From: Ophiostoma sp. CBS 140.51
Lineage: Eukaryota; Ascomycota; Sordariomycetes; Ophiostomatales; Ophiostomataceae
Length of the DNA stretch: 11,641 nt
Reading direction: 5' to 3'
Assembly (NCBI GenBank): GCA_029298735.1
Contig: JANSLP010000558.1
Span: 1 to 11,641 of the forward strand
Of the stretch, positions 1 to 8,704 are shown one piece after another (the stretch's first letter is position 1; each line of letters starts with the position of its first letter). The notes beneath the pieces were generated by a model. That model saw only the letters and a program-made list of their open reading frames with translations, did not search any database and was not told where the DNA came from. The translations under genes were made by a program, and so were the position numbers.

Positions 1-1191
1 GACGAAAAACAGTTAAGATGAAAGATAGCAACCAAGGAAACACATCAACAACAATAAAACGGTGATAAGGGCACTTGAAATCTAGTTTGTCCGGACAACT
101 GAAAAAGTGAAGCGGAACGCTCGCCTATTTTTCATTTGACTTTGTTTTGTTCCTAAGCTGCCTAACTTTTTTGTTAAGAACAATGAGACAAACAAACATC
201 GTACACACCAGAACAGCTGAGTTAAGAAACGCGAGTTTGTGAAGGAAAAGAAAGAAAGCGAATGAAGAGATAACAACAATAGCGCCCGAACATTGCCCAT
301 GCCTGGAGAAAATAAAAATAAAGAACAAGAAAAAAAATGCAAACGCTGTAGTCTGTAAAAGACCCTATCGTGAAGAGAGATGTAGGGAGGCAGGGATATA
401 TGGAGGAGGAGGAGACATTATAAAGGTAGACAATGTAAAGTGGTAGGGCGCCGCAAAGACATAATGCTCTACAATAATCCTACACGACACCTAAACCATA
501 AGAGCCGACCTATCTCCATTCGATTTGTCGAGGCGGAGAGTGCAACAACATGATATTAGGGGTTTGGTGGATACTAAGTAGTAAAGAGAAGTAGACGGGT
601 TAAAATGTCGTCTCTTCTTTCTATGCCGCTTTTAAATGCACCGGCCATGTTGAAGAGTGAAGATTCAAGAGGTAGCCTCGTCGGCTGTACCATGTCTAGT
701 CGCTGCTCATCTCGGCACGGTTTTCGTTGCGGCTGCGGACTTGTAGTGTCAAAAGGACAGACCGTGCGGATGCGGTCCATTTCACAGAGGCCTCGTTTTG
801 TTATTCTAGCCGCTCTGTCCGTTGACCACAGATCCAATCGTTCTGGCGATAGGTTGTTGTTCGGTAGGTGTGGTCCAGTACGTTCAGATGAACACTTCGA
901 CTCGGCTGTGATACTGCTGAATAGTAAAGTTTGCCGCACCGAACTTTACGATCTCGTGCGTAGGATGATAGTATTGTTGTTGAGGAGTCAAGAATGATCG
1001 TATAGTAAGATCTGAGGTGGTAGCGAGAGAGGTGCATCGTCGTGCAATCATGTCGTCAATATGTGACATTAAGGTCGTTGTTGCTGGGCCCACATGCCTT
1101 TTCAGGTGCATGGGCATGAGCTCCATATGTAAAGCAAGGGTGCAGATTGTGTAACTTCAATTTGTGGTCGTGCACATTTTGTGTACCGCGA
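1..1191. other. Gene-free 3' flank of the phosphatase gene
   Basis: I see no recognisable protein or RNA gene here. Short open frames exist on both strands (plus 605-997, minus 574-939, minus 884-1126), but none has a recognisable motif, they overlap one another, and their composition is not convincingly coding. The part next to 1192 lies directly downstream of the minus-strand phosphatase stop and is most simply its 3' UTR and terminator region. No clear AATAAA-type signal is visible on the minus strand there, although fungal polyadenylation signals are loose. A GGA triplet run occurs near 403-416. Confidence 0.5.
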
Positions 1192-2899
1192 TTATACGCT
1201 CTGTGGGTAGACATTGGCGGGCTGTGAAGTATTACAAGTTAGTAAATTGAAAATGCGAAATCCGGGATGCGGTGTCAAAAGCAGGAAAAGGTAGAGGTGG
1301 TCTTACCGGAGAGTTGATAAAGTTCTTGCGGCTGTTCCGTTGTTTCTTAATGTGGTTCTTCAGCCCGTTGGAGTCGAGAGGTTTGAGCAGCTCGAAACTG
1401 CACAGCAGCTCTGATGAGACAGACATGACGGCGCCCCAGTTGTCGAACTCGCCGCAGTAGTTGGGTGCACTGAAGACAGTCACCAGGACTCTGTCGCTAA
1501 AGAACTCATAGCCGTCTTCTACCACCATGTGTGCTCGACAGACCAAGTCGAAGTCGTGTTTCATCAAAAAGTCCATAATGACCTTCTTGTTGAAGCAGTA
1601 GCTGACGCCTCGTTCGTTTGAGTCCCATTCTTGTTCCATGTCTGCAGGATCAGACCAGAGAAGGTCGTTCAGGAGACCGTAGTCGGGCACGTCGGTGGGG
1701 CGGGCAATGTTGCGGATGTCGTCCATGTGATCCAGTGCTGGGGACAGACCTCCGTGTACACAGAAGATCTTGCCGGCGACAATAGCGGCTACAGGCAGGG
1801 TGTTGAATGTATCGACAAACGTCTTCCAGATCTTGACATTACACCTCCGCTTGCACTCGTCGTAGAAGCCGTACACACGGGTGACGTTGGCGCATTCGTG
1901 GTTGCCACGCAGAAGGAAAAAGTTCTCAGGGAATTTGAGCTTGTAGCACAGCAGAAGCAAGATTGTCTCTAAAGACTGCTTTCCACGGTCGACGTAGTCA
2001 CCCAAGAAGAGGAAGTTGGATGACGGGGGAAAGCCGCACATCTCAAACATCCGGATGAGGTCAGTGTACTGGCCATGCACGTCGCCGACGATCTTGACAG
2101 GTGCGTCCAGCTCGAGTAGTGTAGGCTGAGACAAGAACGTCTCCCGGGCACGATGGCAAATGGCCACGATCTCTGCATTCTTCAGGCACACGCTCTTCGT
2201 GACCTTTCCAGCATATGCAGCGTCGAGCAGGCGCTTGATGTAGTCATCTAGATCCATATCCTTGATCTCGCTCATGGCGACGCCCGCTTCCTCTGTTCCT
2301 GGGCTGCCTGTTGCAGCTGCGAGTGTGGGTGCGACGACGGAGCTGGCGGCACTGTCACGGCGGACGAGAATAGACTGGCCCGGCTGCACGGCCTGGGTGC
2401 TCGGGTCGGGGGCGGCGGCGGCCGGTGGCGATTCGGAAACATGGTCGACTTCGCCGTTCGCTTGGGCGGCACTGACGTTGTGCTTTCCGGCCTTCATGGA
2501 CGCGGACTGGATGGGGGATGGTGGTGGTTGGAGCTCGTTGAACGATGAAGAGGCCTTGACTTGTGGCGAGTCGATAGACGACGAGACGGATGTCGGAGAC
2601 GAGGCTGAGTCACTGCGGTTGAGACGTGCCAACGGTGGTAAAGACGACCGGTTAGCCCGGCCAGATTTAATGGAGCTTGCATCGGATCGCTCGACGGACG
2701 CATCTGTGTTACTGAGGATGGCAGAGGACCGTGGACTGTCATTCTTCCCGCTGCCAGGAATCTTGGACCGCAGCGCCTTGAACGAGCGAGTCGAGTCTTT
2801 TGTGTCAGATCGGCTGAAGGACGGGTACGACTGCAGGCCATCGGGCCCGGACGACTTGGAGGACGCCCCGCCGCTTTCCTTCGAACCCTGGTTTCCCAT
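1192..2899 (-). CDS. PPZ1: PPZ-type Ser/Thr protein phosphatase, two exons, 540 aa
   Basis: Exons are 2899-1307 and 1221-1192. Residues 1-210 are Ser/Pro/Ala-rich and probably disordered, beginning MGNQGSK, an N-myristoylation signal (Gly2, Ser6) typical of PPZ enzymes; this picks the ATG at 2899 (context AAAATGG) over an in-frame ATG at 3037. The catalytic domain (about 210-510) has every PPP metal and catalytic motif: GDVHG 272-276 (Asp273, His275), GDYVDRG 300-306 (Asp301), RGNHE 331-335 (Asn333), HGG 382-384 (His382), RAH 455-457 (His457) and SAPNYCGEFDN 477-487. Spacing matches PP1 with a constant offset of 209 residues. The long N-terminal extension separates it from PP1. Known family role: regulation of K+/Na+ homeostasis, salt tolerance and wall integrity, inhibited by Hal3/Sis2-type subunits and acting at membranes and in the cytosol. 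RRDS (180-183) fits a PKA site. No lesion is visible. Confidence 0.97.
1222..1306 (-). other. Spliceosomal intron near the 3' end of the phosphatase gene
   Basis: This is an 85-nt phase-0 intron on the minus strand. The donor is CCG|GTAAGA at 1306, the branch site is a perfect TACTAAC (1244-1238), and the acceptor is TTCACAG ending at 1222. Without splicing the protein would run on through VRPPLPFPAFDTA and beyond, which has no counterpart in the family. Splicing joins NSP to PANVYPQSV-stop, matching the short tail of filamentous-fungal PPZ proteins as I know it (NSPPANV followed by a few residues). Confidence 0.93.
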
Positions 2900-3080
2900 T
2901 TTGTCGGAGGGGAAAGTAGAGGCGAGGTGGTGGTAGGAATGGAGGAAGAGGCAATCTGTCGAAGGACACCTGCTTTGGTCTGGTGGAGGTAGGAGGGAAA
3001 GTCCTAGATTGGAGGGCTGGCGAAGAGAGGCCCTCAAAAAAACGAGCGAAAAAGGGCGAGAGAGAGCGGACGGGAGGCAG
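2900..3080 (-). promoter_or_regulatory. CT-rich 5' leader of the phosphatase gene
   Basis: Immediately upstream of the phosphatase start, the minus strand is a run of C and T (for example TCTACTTTCCCCTCCGAC) leading into AAAATGG, a favourable fungal start context with A at -3. CT-rich tracts near transcription starts and in leaders are common in filamentous fungi. An in-frame upstream ATG at 3037 would add 46 residues, but it would bury the myristoylation signal, so I treat it as leader. The transcription start cannot be located from sequence. Confidence 0.45.
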
Positions 3081-3866
3081 AGCTACCTGATGAGCTTTGC
3101 GGACTTCGTTGCCCTCTTTCCGGCTTGAGTGTCGGTCGTGATTCTAGGGAGGATGGAATAAAAGGGAGTAGAGAACCGGCGCAATGAGGCGGGTTGCGAC
3201 AGAAGAACGGGGTGGCGATAAGGATTCCGTGGTGGAGGATTGCGGAAAGTGTCGGCTAGAAGGGCGGTAGGCAGGTGTGGAAAAAAGGCGTCTGTCGCTC
3301 GAGGCAGCGAAAACGAAAAAAAGAGGGAAAACGGTGGATGTGATGAGATCGGCGAGAACAATGAGCGCGATATAAGAAACGAGCGACGGGCGTCGTGAGT
3401 GGATGCACAAAGGTGGCAGAAGAGGCAGAGCTAGGTCGTCTGGCTTGTGATTGCGCCCAACAGGTGACTGGTCGAGGCTGCAGCAGGGTGTCGCAGGTGC
3501 GTTGGGTGGGATTTGGGATCTGTGGTCTGCTGGGATGCAGCAGTTGGATGCGCCGTGGAAATGCACGAGAGAGTCGTGATGTGTCGTCGGCGACGGAAAG
3601 AGCGATGCGATTGGATAAATGGTCCTCGAAGAAAAAATGAGGATGTGAGGGGTGAAAATGGTAAACGCAGCTGAGATGCAAGAGAAGAGTGGTCGAGGCA
3701 GTTCTTGTCTATGTCAGCAAAAGTTCCAGTTTTGCCACTGAGTCGGATTTTAGAGGGGAGCCGCGCCGAGGGCGTGGGGCGTTAACGGAGGGGAAGGGGG
3801 ACAAGGCTCGAATTGTCAGACAGCGAATTGGTCAAAGGAACGGTCGGGCGCGGTGCTTGGGTGCGT

Positions 3867-3922
3867 GAGAAATTGAGAAATTGAGAAATTGAGAAATTGG
3901 ATAATTGGAAAATTGACAAATT
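3867..3922. repeat. 8-bp tandem repeat, seven units
   Basis: Four perfect copies of GAGAAATT (3867-3898) are followed by three degenerate units, GGATAATT, GGAAAATT and GACAAATT (3899-3922). The last AATT of each unit is kept throughout, so this is an AT-rich minisatellite in register, decaying toward its right end. It lies about 1 kb upstream of the phosphatase start codon, in the spacer. Confidence 0.95.
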
Positions 3923-4326
3923 GGGAGAAAAAAGAAATAAAAAGAAAGGGGGTCAAGAAGCAGAGGCCACAAAAATCGTGTAGAGATGATGCAAAGGGGG
4001 TGCTTGGCCGGGGGTGTGTGTGATGGGAGGATGCAAGGCAGTTTGTGACGGAGTTTTTCTCTCTCTTTCTGGGTCTGTTTGGGTCTTTTGGGCCGTTTGG
4101 GTGGCTTCTTTCTGACTCTGACGCAGGCTTTGGGCACATGCAGTGACAGGGAAGCTGTGACAGGCGCAAAGGACGCGGCGCTGGGCACAAAGTAGCCCAA
4201 GTAGCGCAGTGAAAAGCGGGCCTTGGAGACTCTACGCTACGTCGTCGGCGTCGGAGGTTTCGGTCTTGGGCAATGGCCGGCCGACACGGGTCCGAAAGAA
4301 TGATGTCAAGGGCGAACAGGCACCCT

Positions 4327-4360
4327 GCAGAAGCAGCATAAGCAGCAGAAGCAGTAGCAG
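4327..4360. repeat. Imperfect AGC/AAG triplet run
   Basis: The stretch reads as triplets of the GCA/GAA type (CAG AAG CAG CAT AAG CAG CAG AAG CAG TAG CAG). It is a short, interrupted microsatellite in gene-free DNA and has no coding context that I can support. Confidence 0.8.
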
Positions 4361-5103
4361 ACAGCGATCGGTGGCGCGCAGGACAGGCCCCAAAGAGGCA
4401 GACAAGTAAGACAGTAGCGCAGAAGTTTGCGCGACGTGGAGAGTGAGAGAAGACGAGTCGATAAATTCGACAGTTGGCAGTCGAAAAGCGAGTCAAGATA
4501 ATGGCGGAAGAAGGAGATGCGCGGCGACGGCAATAATGGCGGATGATGGCGACAATGTTGACGACGATAAAAATCGAGGAGGCAGAGCAACGGAAGGAGG
4601 GGAAAAGCGAAGAGGAGACGATAAAGGAATGGAAAGGAGCAGAAAGAAGACAGACGAAAAAAGCAAAAGACACAACGCAAAAGGAAAGCAAAGCGCAAGA
4701 GATAAAGGGCAGACGCACTCGCGCAGAGGTGCAGCGAGTAAGGGGTAGAGGGAGGAGCATTACCAACCTGAGTGATAGCGTTGTTCAAGCGGGTAGCCAC
4801 ACCGTCGGAAGAGGAGGAGGGCTGGACGCGGCTTGGCAGAGGAGTGCGGCGTTCCTTTGGCTTCGTGGTCGTCTTGGGTCTGATTCTGGTTCTGGTTCTG
4901 TCGAGGCCTTATTGCCGTGATTTCTTGGGGGTTTGATTGATTGTCTTTGTTGTCCGAGTGGTGGCGGGGGAAACAAGAGGAGATAAAACGAGAGAGCTTG
5001 TGTCAAAAAAGGTCGCGACGAAACACGGTCAGATCGGGATTCGGATCGCGAATGCGGTGTGTCGGGACAGCGATGGTGACGGGGGAAAAACGAAACAATC
5101 TAT

Positions 5104-5120
5104 CCCAGTTGCAAACTGGG
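5104..5120. repeat. Perfect short inverted repeat (hairpin)
   Basis: CCCAGTT, a GCA loop, then AACTGGG: a 7-bp stem with a 3-nt loop. It sits in non-coding spacer, 25 bp before a run of ten G at 5145-5154. A function is not evident and this could be chance. Confidence 0.6.
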
Positions 5121-5940
5121 CTGTTGATCGTAGATGGGCCGGGCGGGGGGGGGGTGTCTTTGTACGGAGCACGACGTATCTGCTTCCTCCAAGGCCGCGG
5201 CTTGGCGCTGCGGAGGTGTTTTCGCGTGCAGCTGGCGATGTCGATCCGGGTTTGTCGCTTGCGAAGACGCGGACCGGGGTTCGAAGAGCGGCAGGCGGTG
5301 TACTAGGAGACTGGGTATACACAGTAATGTACAGTAGTGTGTGCAGGAGAAGGCTGCGTTGAGTGCAGTAGTCGAGCTGGATGCAGATTTCGGTGCAGAC
5401 GCAGGTTCGAGTCTGATTCCAAAAACAGAGCGAAAGACTGAATGCTGCTGTCAACAACAGATGACAGAAGGAACAAAGCGTACTGGCGGGGCGCACGAGG
5501 CTAATGAGACACAGCAAACCACGAGCTGGGAAAGACAGTGCCTCCACAGAAGACCAAGAGGGCTAAGGTGCAATACTTGGCGACGTATGAAGTGAGAAAA
5601 GAATATGGGTGGTGGGCGCGCTTGGCTGGAGAACGGCGTGTGAGTGGACGGCTTTGGAGACAAGCTGGAGACCGGTTGGAGCACAGATGGCGTGGAAGCT
5701 GGAGAAGGTCTGGCCGTGGCGATCAAAGACTGGTCGAGAACCCACACAGAACGATCGCTGGAGGAACAGGGGTTGTGTCTTGCGGTTTTCCTGGCCTTGT
5801 TGGCTGGCCTTGTTGATAGGAGATAGCAGGTATTGAGCTAGGGAACGACGGCGCGGAGCGGCCAAGCTGTGCCAGGCGAAATGGGCTCTGGGCAGTGTGG
5901 GCACGGCGCGCGTTAATGAGACGAGCGGGGAAAACGTGTT

Positions 5941-6000
5941 GAGCTTGAACAGGCTTGGTTGAGCTTGAGCAGGCTTGAACAGACTTGGTTGAGCTTGGAT
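5941..6000. repeat. 10-bp tandem repeat, six units
   Basis: Six consecutive 10-bp units share a core GCTTG or ACTTG: GAGCTTGAAC, AGGCTTGGTT, GAGCTTGAGC, AGGCTTGAAC, AGACTTGGTT, GAGCTTGGAT. The alternation of GAG- and AG- starts suggests a higher-order 20- to 30-bp period created by unequal duplication. It is intergenic minisatellite DNA. Confidence 0.9.
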
Positions 6001-6633
6001 CCAAACGTTGAGGAGCGACAGGGCCCGGCCAATGTCTGTCGATATATTCCAGATTCGACACCAAGCAGAGACAATGAGGGAATTGTGGGAGGAAGTTGAA
6101 GAACGATAATGATGAGAGTCGAAGACGAGGGCTGGAAGTGGAAAAAAAAAGATAAAAGGGGGTGGAAGAAAAGCAAAAGTCGAGGAACTGAAGGCACGAC
6201 AATAAAATGTCAAAACGGAGGTCAACAAGACCGAACTGCGGAGAAAACAGACAGCTGCGACCACCGCGAATCCGCTGCCGGCGTGTGCAAGGCTGGATTG
6301 GGGCTGCAGATGGTGGGACCGCAACATACGTGGGAGAAGGCAGAAACGTGGGATGCAGCAACTGGGGCTGCATTAAGGGGGGGGTTTTGACAACCAGAGG
6401 AGAAGCAAAAGATGCGTCGAAAGGGGGTGCAGGACTTGGATGCAAGAGACAGAAAAAAGGGGGGAAACACCAGACAACAACAGAAAGCTGGTCCCGTGAG
6501 AGGCAGAGTTTTATCACTGACCAGGGCAAGCACGATGGGGGGATGCAGGCTGCAGGTGTATTGCTCTTGCCTATTGGGTAGCAGGTCACACGTGCTATGT
6601 TGCCCCCTCACCGACACAAGAATGAGACTGTGC

Positions 6634-6730
6634 CTGCCTCTTTTGGTATTTCTTTTTGCATTTTCTTCTTCTTCTTCTTATTTTTTCGTGCTTGCTTTTC
6701 TGTTCTTTTGTTGTGTTTTTGCTCGTTTTG
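6634..6730 (+). other. Pyrimidine-rich tract, flip of strand bias
   Basis: After more than 3 kb of purine-rich plus strand, the bias inverts here. The tract contains a TTC triplet run (about 6664-6680) and long T stretches. An open frame on the plus strand (6412-7029) translates it as a hydrophobic Leu/Phe/Ser run, which is explained by composition and not by a real membrane protein. Confidence 0.6.
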
Positions 6731-6842
6731 TTGAGGTCAGGAAGGAGCGTTGCGGCGAGCCCAAGGTGGCATTCGTTCTGGAAGGAACCACATTTGGCCG
6801 GGTTGGGAAAGCGCGAGGAACGCGTCAAAGCACCTGCCATGT

Positions 6843-6858
6843 CCCGTGCCGTCACGGG
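6843..6858. repeat. Short GC-rich hairpin
   Basis: CCCGTG, a CCGT loop, then CACGGG: a 6-bp perfect stem. It lies 25 bp before the left end of the inverted repeat copy starting at 6883. It may be incidental. Confidence 0.5.
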
Positions 6859-6882
6859 CCATCCATCTGCATTTTTATTACT

Positions 6883-7074
6883 ATCACGGCTCTCAAGCGA
6901 GGCGTACGCAAACATGCAGCCAATCCAGTTGACAGGCGACAAGCCCCTTGTGTGGACAAGAGGACGTTGTGTTGGCACCTACAATGTACAAATCGGGGCT
7001 CTGTGACCAGGTCTGTGGACCACGCCTGACCCTGTACTCAACACACAAGAGTCATACAGAGTACAGCCAGCCAC
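6883..7074 (+). repeat. Diverged inverted repeat, copy A
   Basis: Copy A shares colinear words with copy B on the opposite strand: ATCAC (6883), TGGAC (6953), TGGCACCTAC (6973-6982), CGGGGCTCT (6994-7002), ACAGAGTACAGC (7056-7067) and CCAGCCAC (7067-7074). The distance from ATCAC to TGGAC is 70 bp here and 71 bp in copy B. Around TGGCACCTAC about 34 bp match closely, and most differences are A/G transitions. Between CGGGGCTCT and ACAGAGTACAGC copy A is about 31 bp longer. The element is unidentified; it could be an old transposon relic or a duplicated gene fragment. Similarity was judged by eye. Confidence 0.5.
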
Positions 7075-7616
7075 AAAAATACGTGGGAGCCAGGCCTGGA
7101 CCCTTTTGACATTGTGCTGTGCACTCACATCAATTAATATATTGCACGTTTTCTGGACAGTTTATTACTCATCGCTGCCTTCCTGTCCTCATATCAGAAG
7201 AGTTTCCTGTGTCCCGTCGTGCCTTGACGTGCATTATCGTGCTCCGGCTTGGCTTTCTTCTTTCTTTCCTCTAAGCTTCCTTGGCACGGTGACGTGTGGT
7301 GACAAAGACTGGGCGAGTCGGGGAAAGGAAGATGGAGAATGGAGAAGGCGGGAAGGCGGATGAAAGACCAGAGATGTGGAAACGTAGATTGAAGCTTGGC
7401 CTGTGGTGCTGCGTCGGCAGGAGAGGCTTTGTCTTCTTTTTCGTGTCATTGTTGCTCAGGATTTCGGGATGTGCCTGTTTGTGGTCTAACACGGCCTTTT
7501 CGGGCCTCTTCTGTTTTCCTTCTTCTCGTCTTCTCTTTCGTGACATGATAACACGCAACTCCGCTTGGACTTCGGTGCCTTCTTAAGTTTCTGTCTGTTG
7601 CACAATGATGTGCACC
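7075..7616. other. Gene-free spacer between the inverted repeat copies
   Basis: No recognisable gene. The stretch alternates between pyrimidine-rich plus-strand blocks (about 7140-7290 and 7430-7545) and a purine-rich block (7310-7385). Open frames of 71-96 codons overlap on both strands and share no features with known families. Confidence 0.5.
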
Positions 7617-7969
7617 TTAAAATCGAACTGCCTGCGTAGACGGTCTCGAACAAAGCGATGCAGAGGCTGCAGCTGCAAAGGAGGAAGCACTCCGCTCAAG
7701 CACTTTCACACACTCCGCAATATGGTCCTGCGCTCTTGGCGTCGTGTTTGAGCGCCACAAACGGCTTTTCTGAACGGGTGGCCAATGTGTCTTCGGTGGC
7801 TGGTCAATGCTGTACTCTGTGTATTACCCTGCGCGTTGACATAGAGCCCCGGTTTTTATGTAATGCATCGTAGGTGCCATACAACGCCTTCTCGTCCATC
7901 GACCGCTCAAAGGCGAGCCAGCGGGCCCTCAGAGGTCTGTTCATATTAGAGGTCTTTGCTGGCTGTGAT
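7617..7969 (-). other. Possible unidentified coding relic overlapping repeat copy B
   Basis: Two adjacent minus-strand open stretches look somewhat protein-like. One is 7944-7804 (46 codons from ATG, containing WLAFERSMDEKALYGTYDA). The other is 7823-7617 (68 codons with no start Met, containing RAQDHIAECVKVLERSASS). They are in different frames and overlap by 20 bp, as a frameshifted or spliced remnant would. I do not recognise a family, the plus strand is also open in part, and codon use is not decisive. Most of it lies inside the diverged inverted repeat, so it could be coding sequence of a mobile element or a duplicated gene piece. Confidence 0.15.
7796..7969 (-). repeat. Diverged inverted repeat, copy B
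   Basis: This is the partner of the copy at 6883-7074, in reverse orientation. On the minus strand the shared words occur in the same order: ATCAC (from 7969), TGGAC (7898-7894), TGGCACCTAC (7879-7870), CGGGGCTCT (7851-7843), ACAGAGTACAGC (7820-7809) and CCAGCCAC (7803-7796). The copies are separated by about 720 bp. No target-site duplication or clean terminal repeat could be made out, so the true ends are uncertain. Confidence 0.5.
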
Positions 7970-8315
7970 GATGGGCTCCTGGGTCTTGGTCGTCAGGAAT
8001 CAAAAAATAAAATAGAAGGAATAGGGGTCAGTGGTGAAAGCATATTGACGTATTTTTAGTGTTTTTTTTATTCATACGTCCCCATCTTTGGAACAAACTA
8101 AAGGTCTGAATCGGCGAGACTATAAAGTAAGGAACAGTAGAACAGCATAGAGCCTCGAATGACACAGTAATGTATATTTTTGTCACTATAAGCTATCCCG
8201 GCCCCTTGTTCTCTTTTCTTCTTCTATCTGTTGTCACCCATCTCTATCCTTTGCGTACGGCGCACTTCCGTAGCTCGTATATGTAAGTGTTGAAAGTTGT
8301 GAAAGCGTCAACACA
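7970..8315. other. AT-rich spacer downstream of the nitrilase relic
   Basis: No gene is seen. On the minus strand this follows the nitrilase stop at 8316 and would be its 3' flank. It includes a T-rich run (8053-8071 on plus) and several TATA-like AT stretches, which fit an intergenic or terminator region but are not diagnostic. Confidence 0.45.
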
Positions 8316-8701
8316 TTAGACCACAGACTGGTTGAGCAGGGTAGAGATAGGGTTCTGGTGCCAAGGGACCAGCGTATCCTCGACCTCCGGAATGTACTGG
8401 GGAAGCCCTCGTTGATGCCCTGCAGGCTGCCCCACGACACCTCGCCTTTGGAGTTGTAAGTGGTGTTGGAGGACTGGCTGGCGTTTAAGGAGCGGTATAC
8501 GATCGGGTCTTCGGAAAAGGACACGTTGACGCCGATCTGGGACCAGACTGCCGAGGAGCCGCCGGGGAAGATGGTGCCCGTACCGACGGCTGCCTGCACC
8601 ACGATCTGGTTGCCCAGGATGGCGCACACCCGGCCCAGTGCGGTCATGACCTCAGCCGACTCATACGTCAGGCTGGCATTGCCAAAGTCGGGCATGTACG
8701 G

Positions 8702-8704
8702 CTA
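8702..8704 (-). other. In-frame nonsense codon (TAG for Trp) in the nitrilase relic
   Basis: The frame reads EDIHLGS-stop-PYMPDFG. Nitrilases usually have an aromatic residue, often SWP, shortly after the HI/HL motif, so TAG most simply derives from TGG. On the plus strand this is CA to TA at 8703-8704. Confidence 0.75.

Larger units (their letters stand above)
3081..6640. other. Long gene-free spacer with strong purine/pyrimidine strand asymmetry
   Basis: I see no conserved protein domain, tRNA or rRNA here. Plus-strand bases are dominated by A and G over most of the stretch (for example 4440-4740), so the minus strand is CT-rich. This gives many long but meaningless open frames on the minus strand, full of Ser, Leu, Phe and Pro, such as 3816-4766 and 5723-6589. 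Because the asymmetry continues the CT-rich leader of the phosphatase, it is plausibly its promoter, a long 5' UTR or an unspliced leader intron region. I could not find a convincing donor/acceptor pair to prove a leader intron. Confidence 0.5.

Noticed and set aside
605..997. Plus-strand frame of 130 codons
   Set aside because: No motif, opposed by an equally open minus-strand frame (574-939), and located in the phosphatase 3' flank.
884..1126. Minus-strand 80-codon frame beginning MELMPMHLKRH, with splice-like sites nearby
   Set aside because: Considered as a small gene or extra exon. The phosphatase ends cleanly at 1192, the peptide is unrecognised, and a 3' UTR explains it better.
2262..2936. 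Plus-strand frame of 224 codons
   Set aside because: Antisense shadow of the GC-rich, Ser-rich N-terminal part of the phosphatase gene.
3816..4766. Long minus-strand open frame (316 codons), Ser/Leu/Phe/Pro-rich, hydrophobic in parts
   Set aside because: Explained by the CT-rich minus strand. It spans the 8-bp tandem array, has no motif and overlaps other equally open frames.
5398..5420. GGTTCGAGTC word resembling a tRNA B box
   Set aside because: The flanking bases do not form a T-arm stem, and no A box or acceptor stem can be built. No tRNA or 5S rRNA was found in the window.
5563..6589. Two overlapping minus-strand frames of 254 and 288 codons
   Set aside because: They overlap each other in different frames, cross the 10-bp tandem repeat and are composed of low-complexity residues from CT-rich DNA.
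6412..7029. Plus-strand frame of 205 codons with a hydrophobic stretch
   Set aside because: The apparent membrane segment is a translated T/TTC tract, and the 3' part runs into the inverted repeat copy. No family resemblance.
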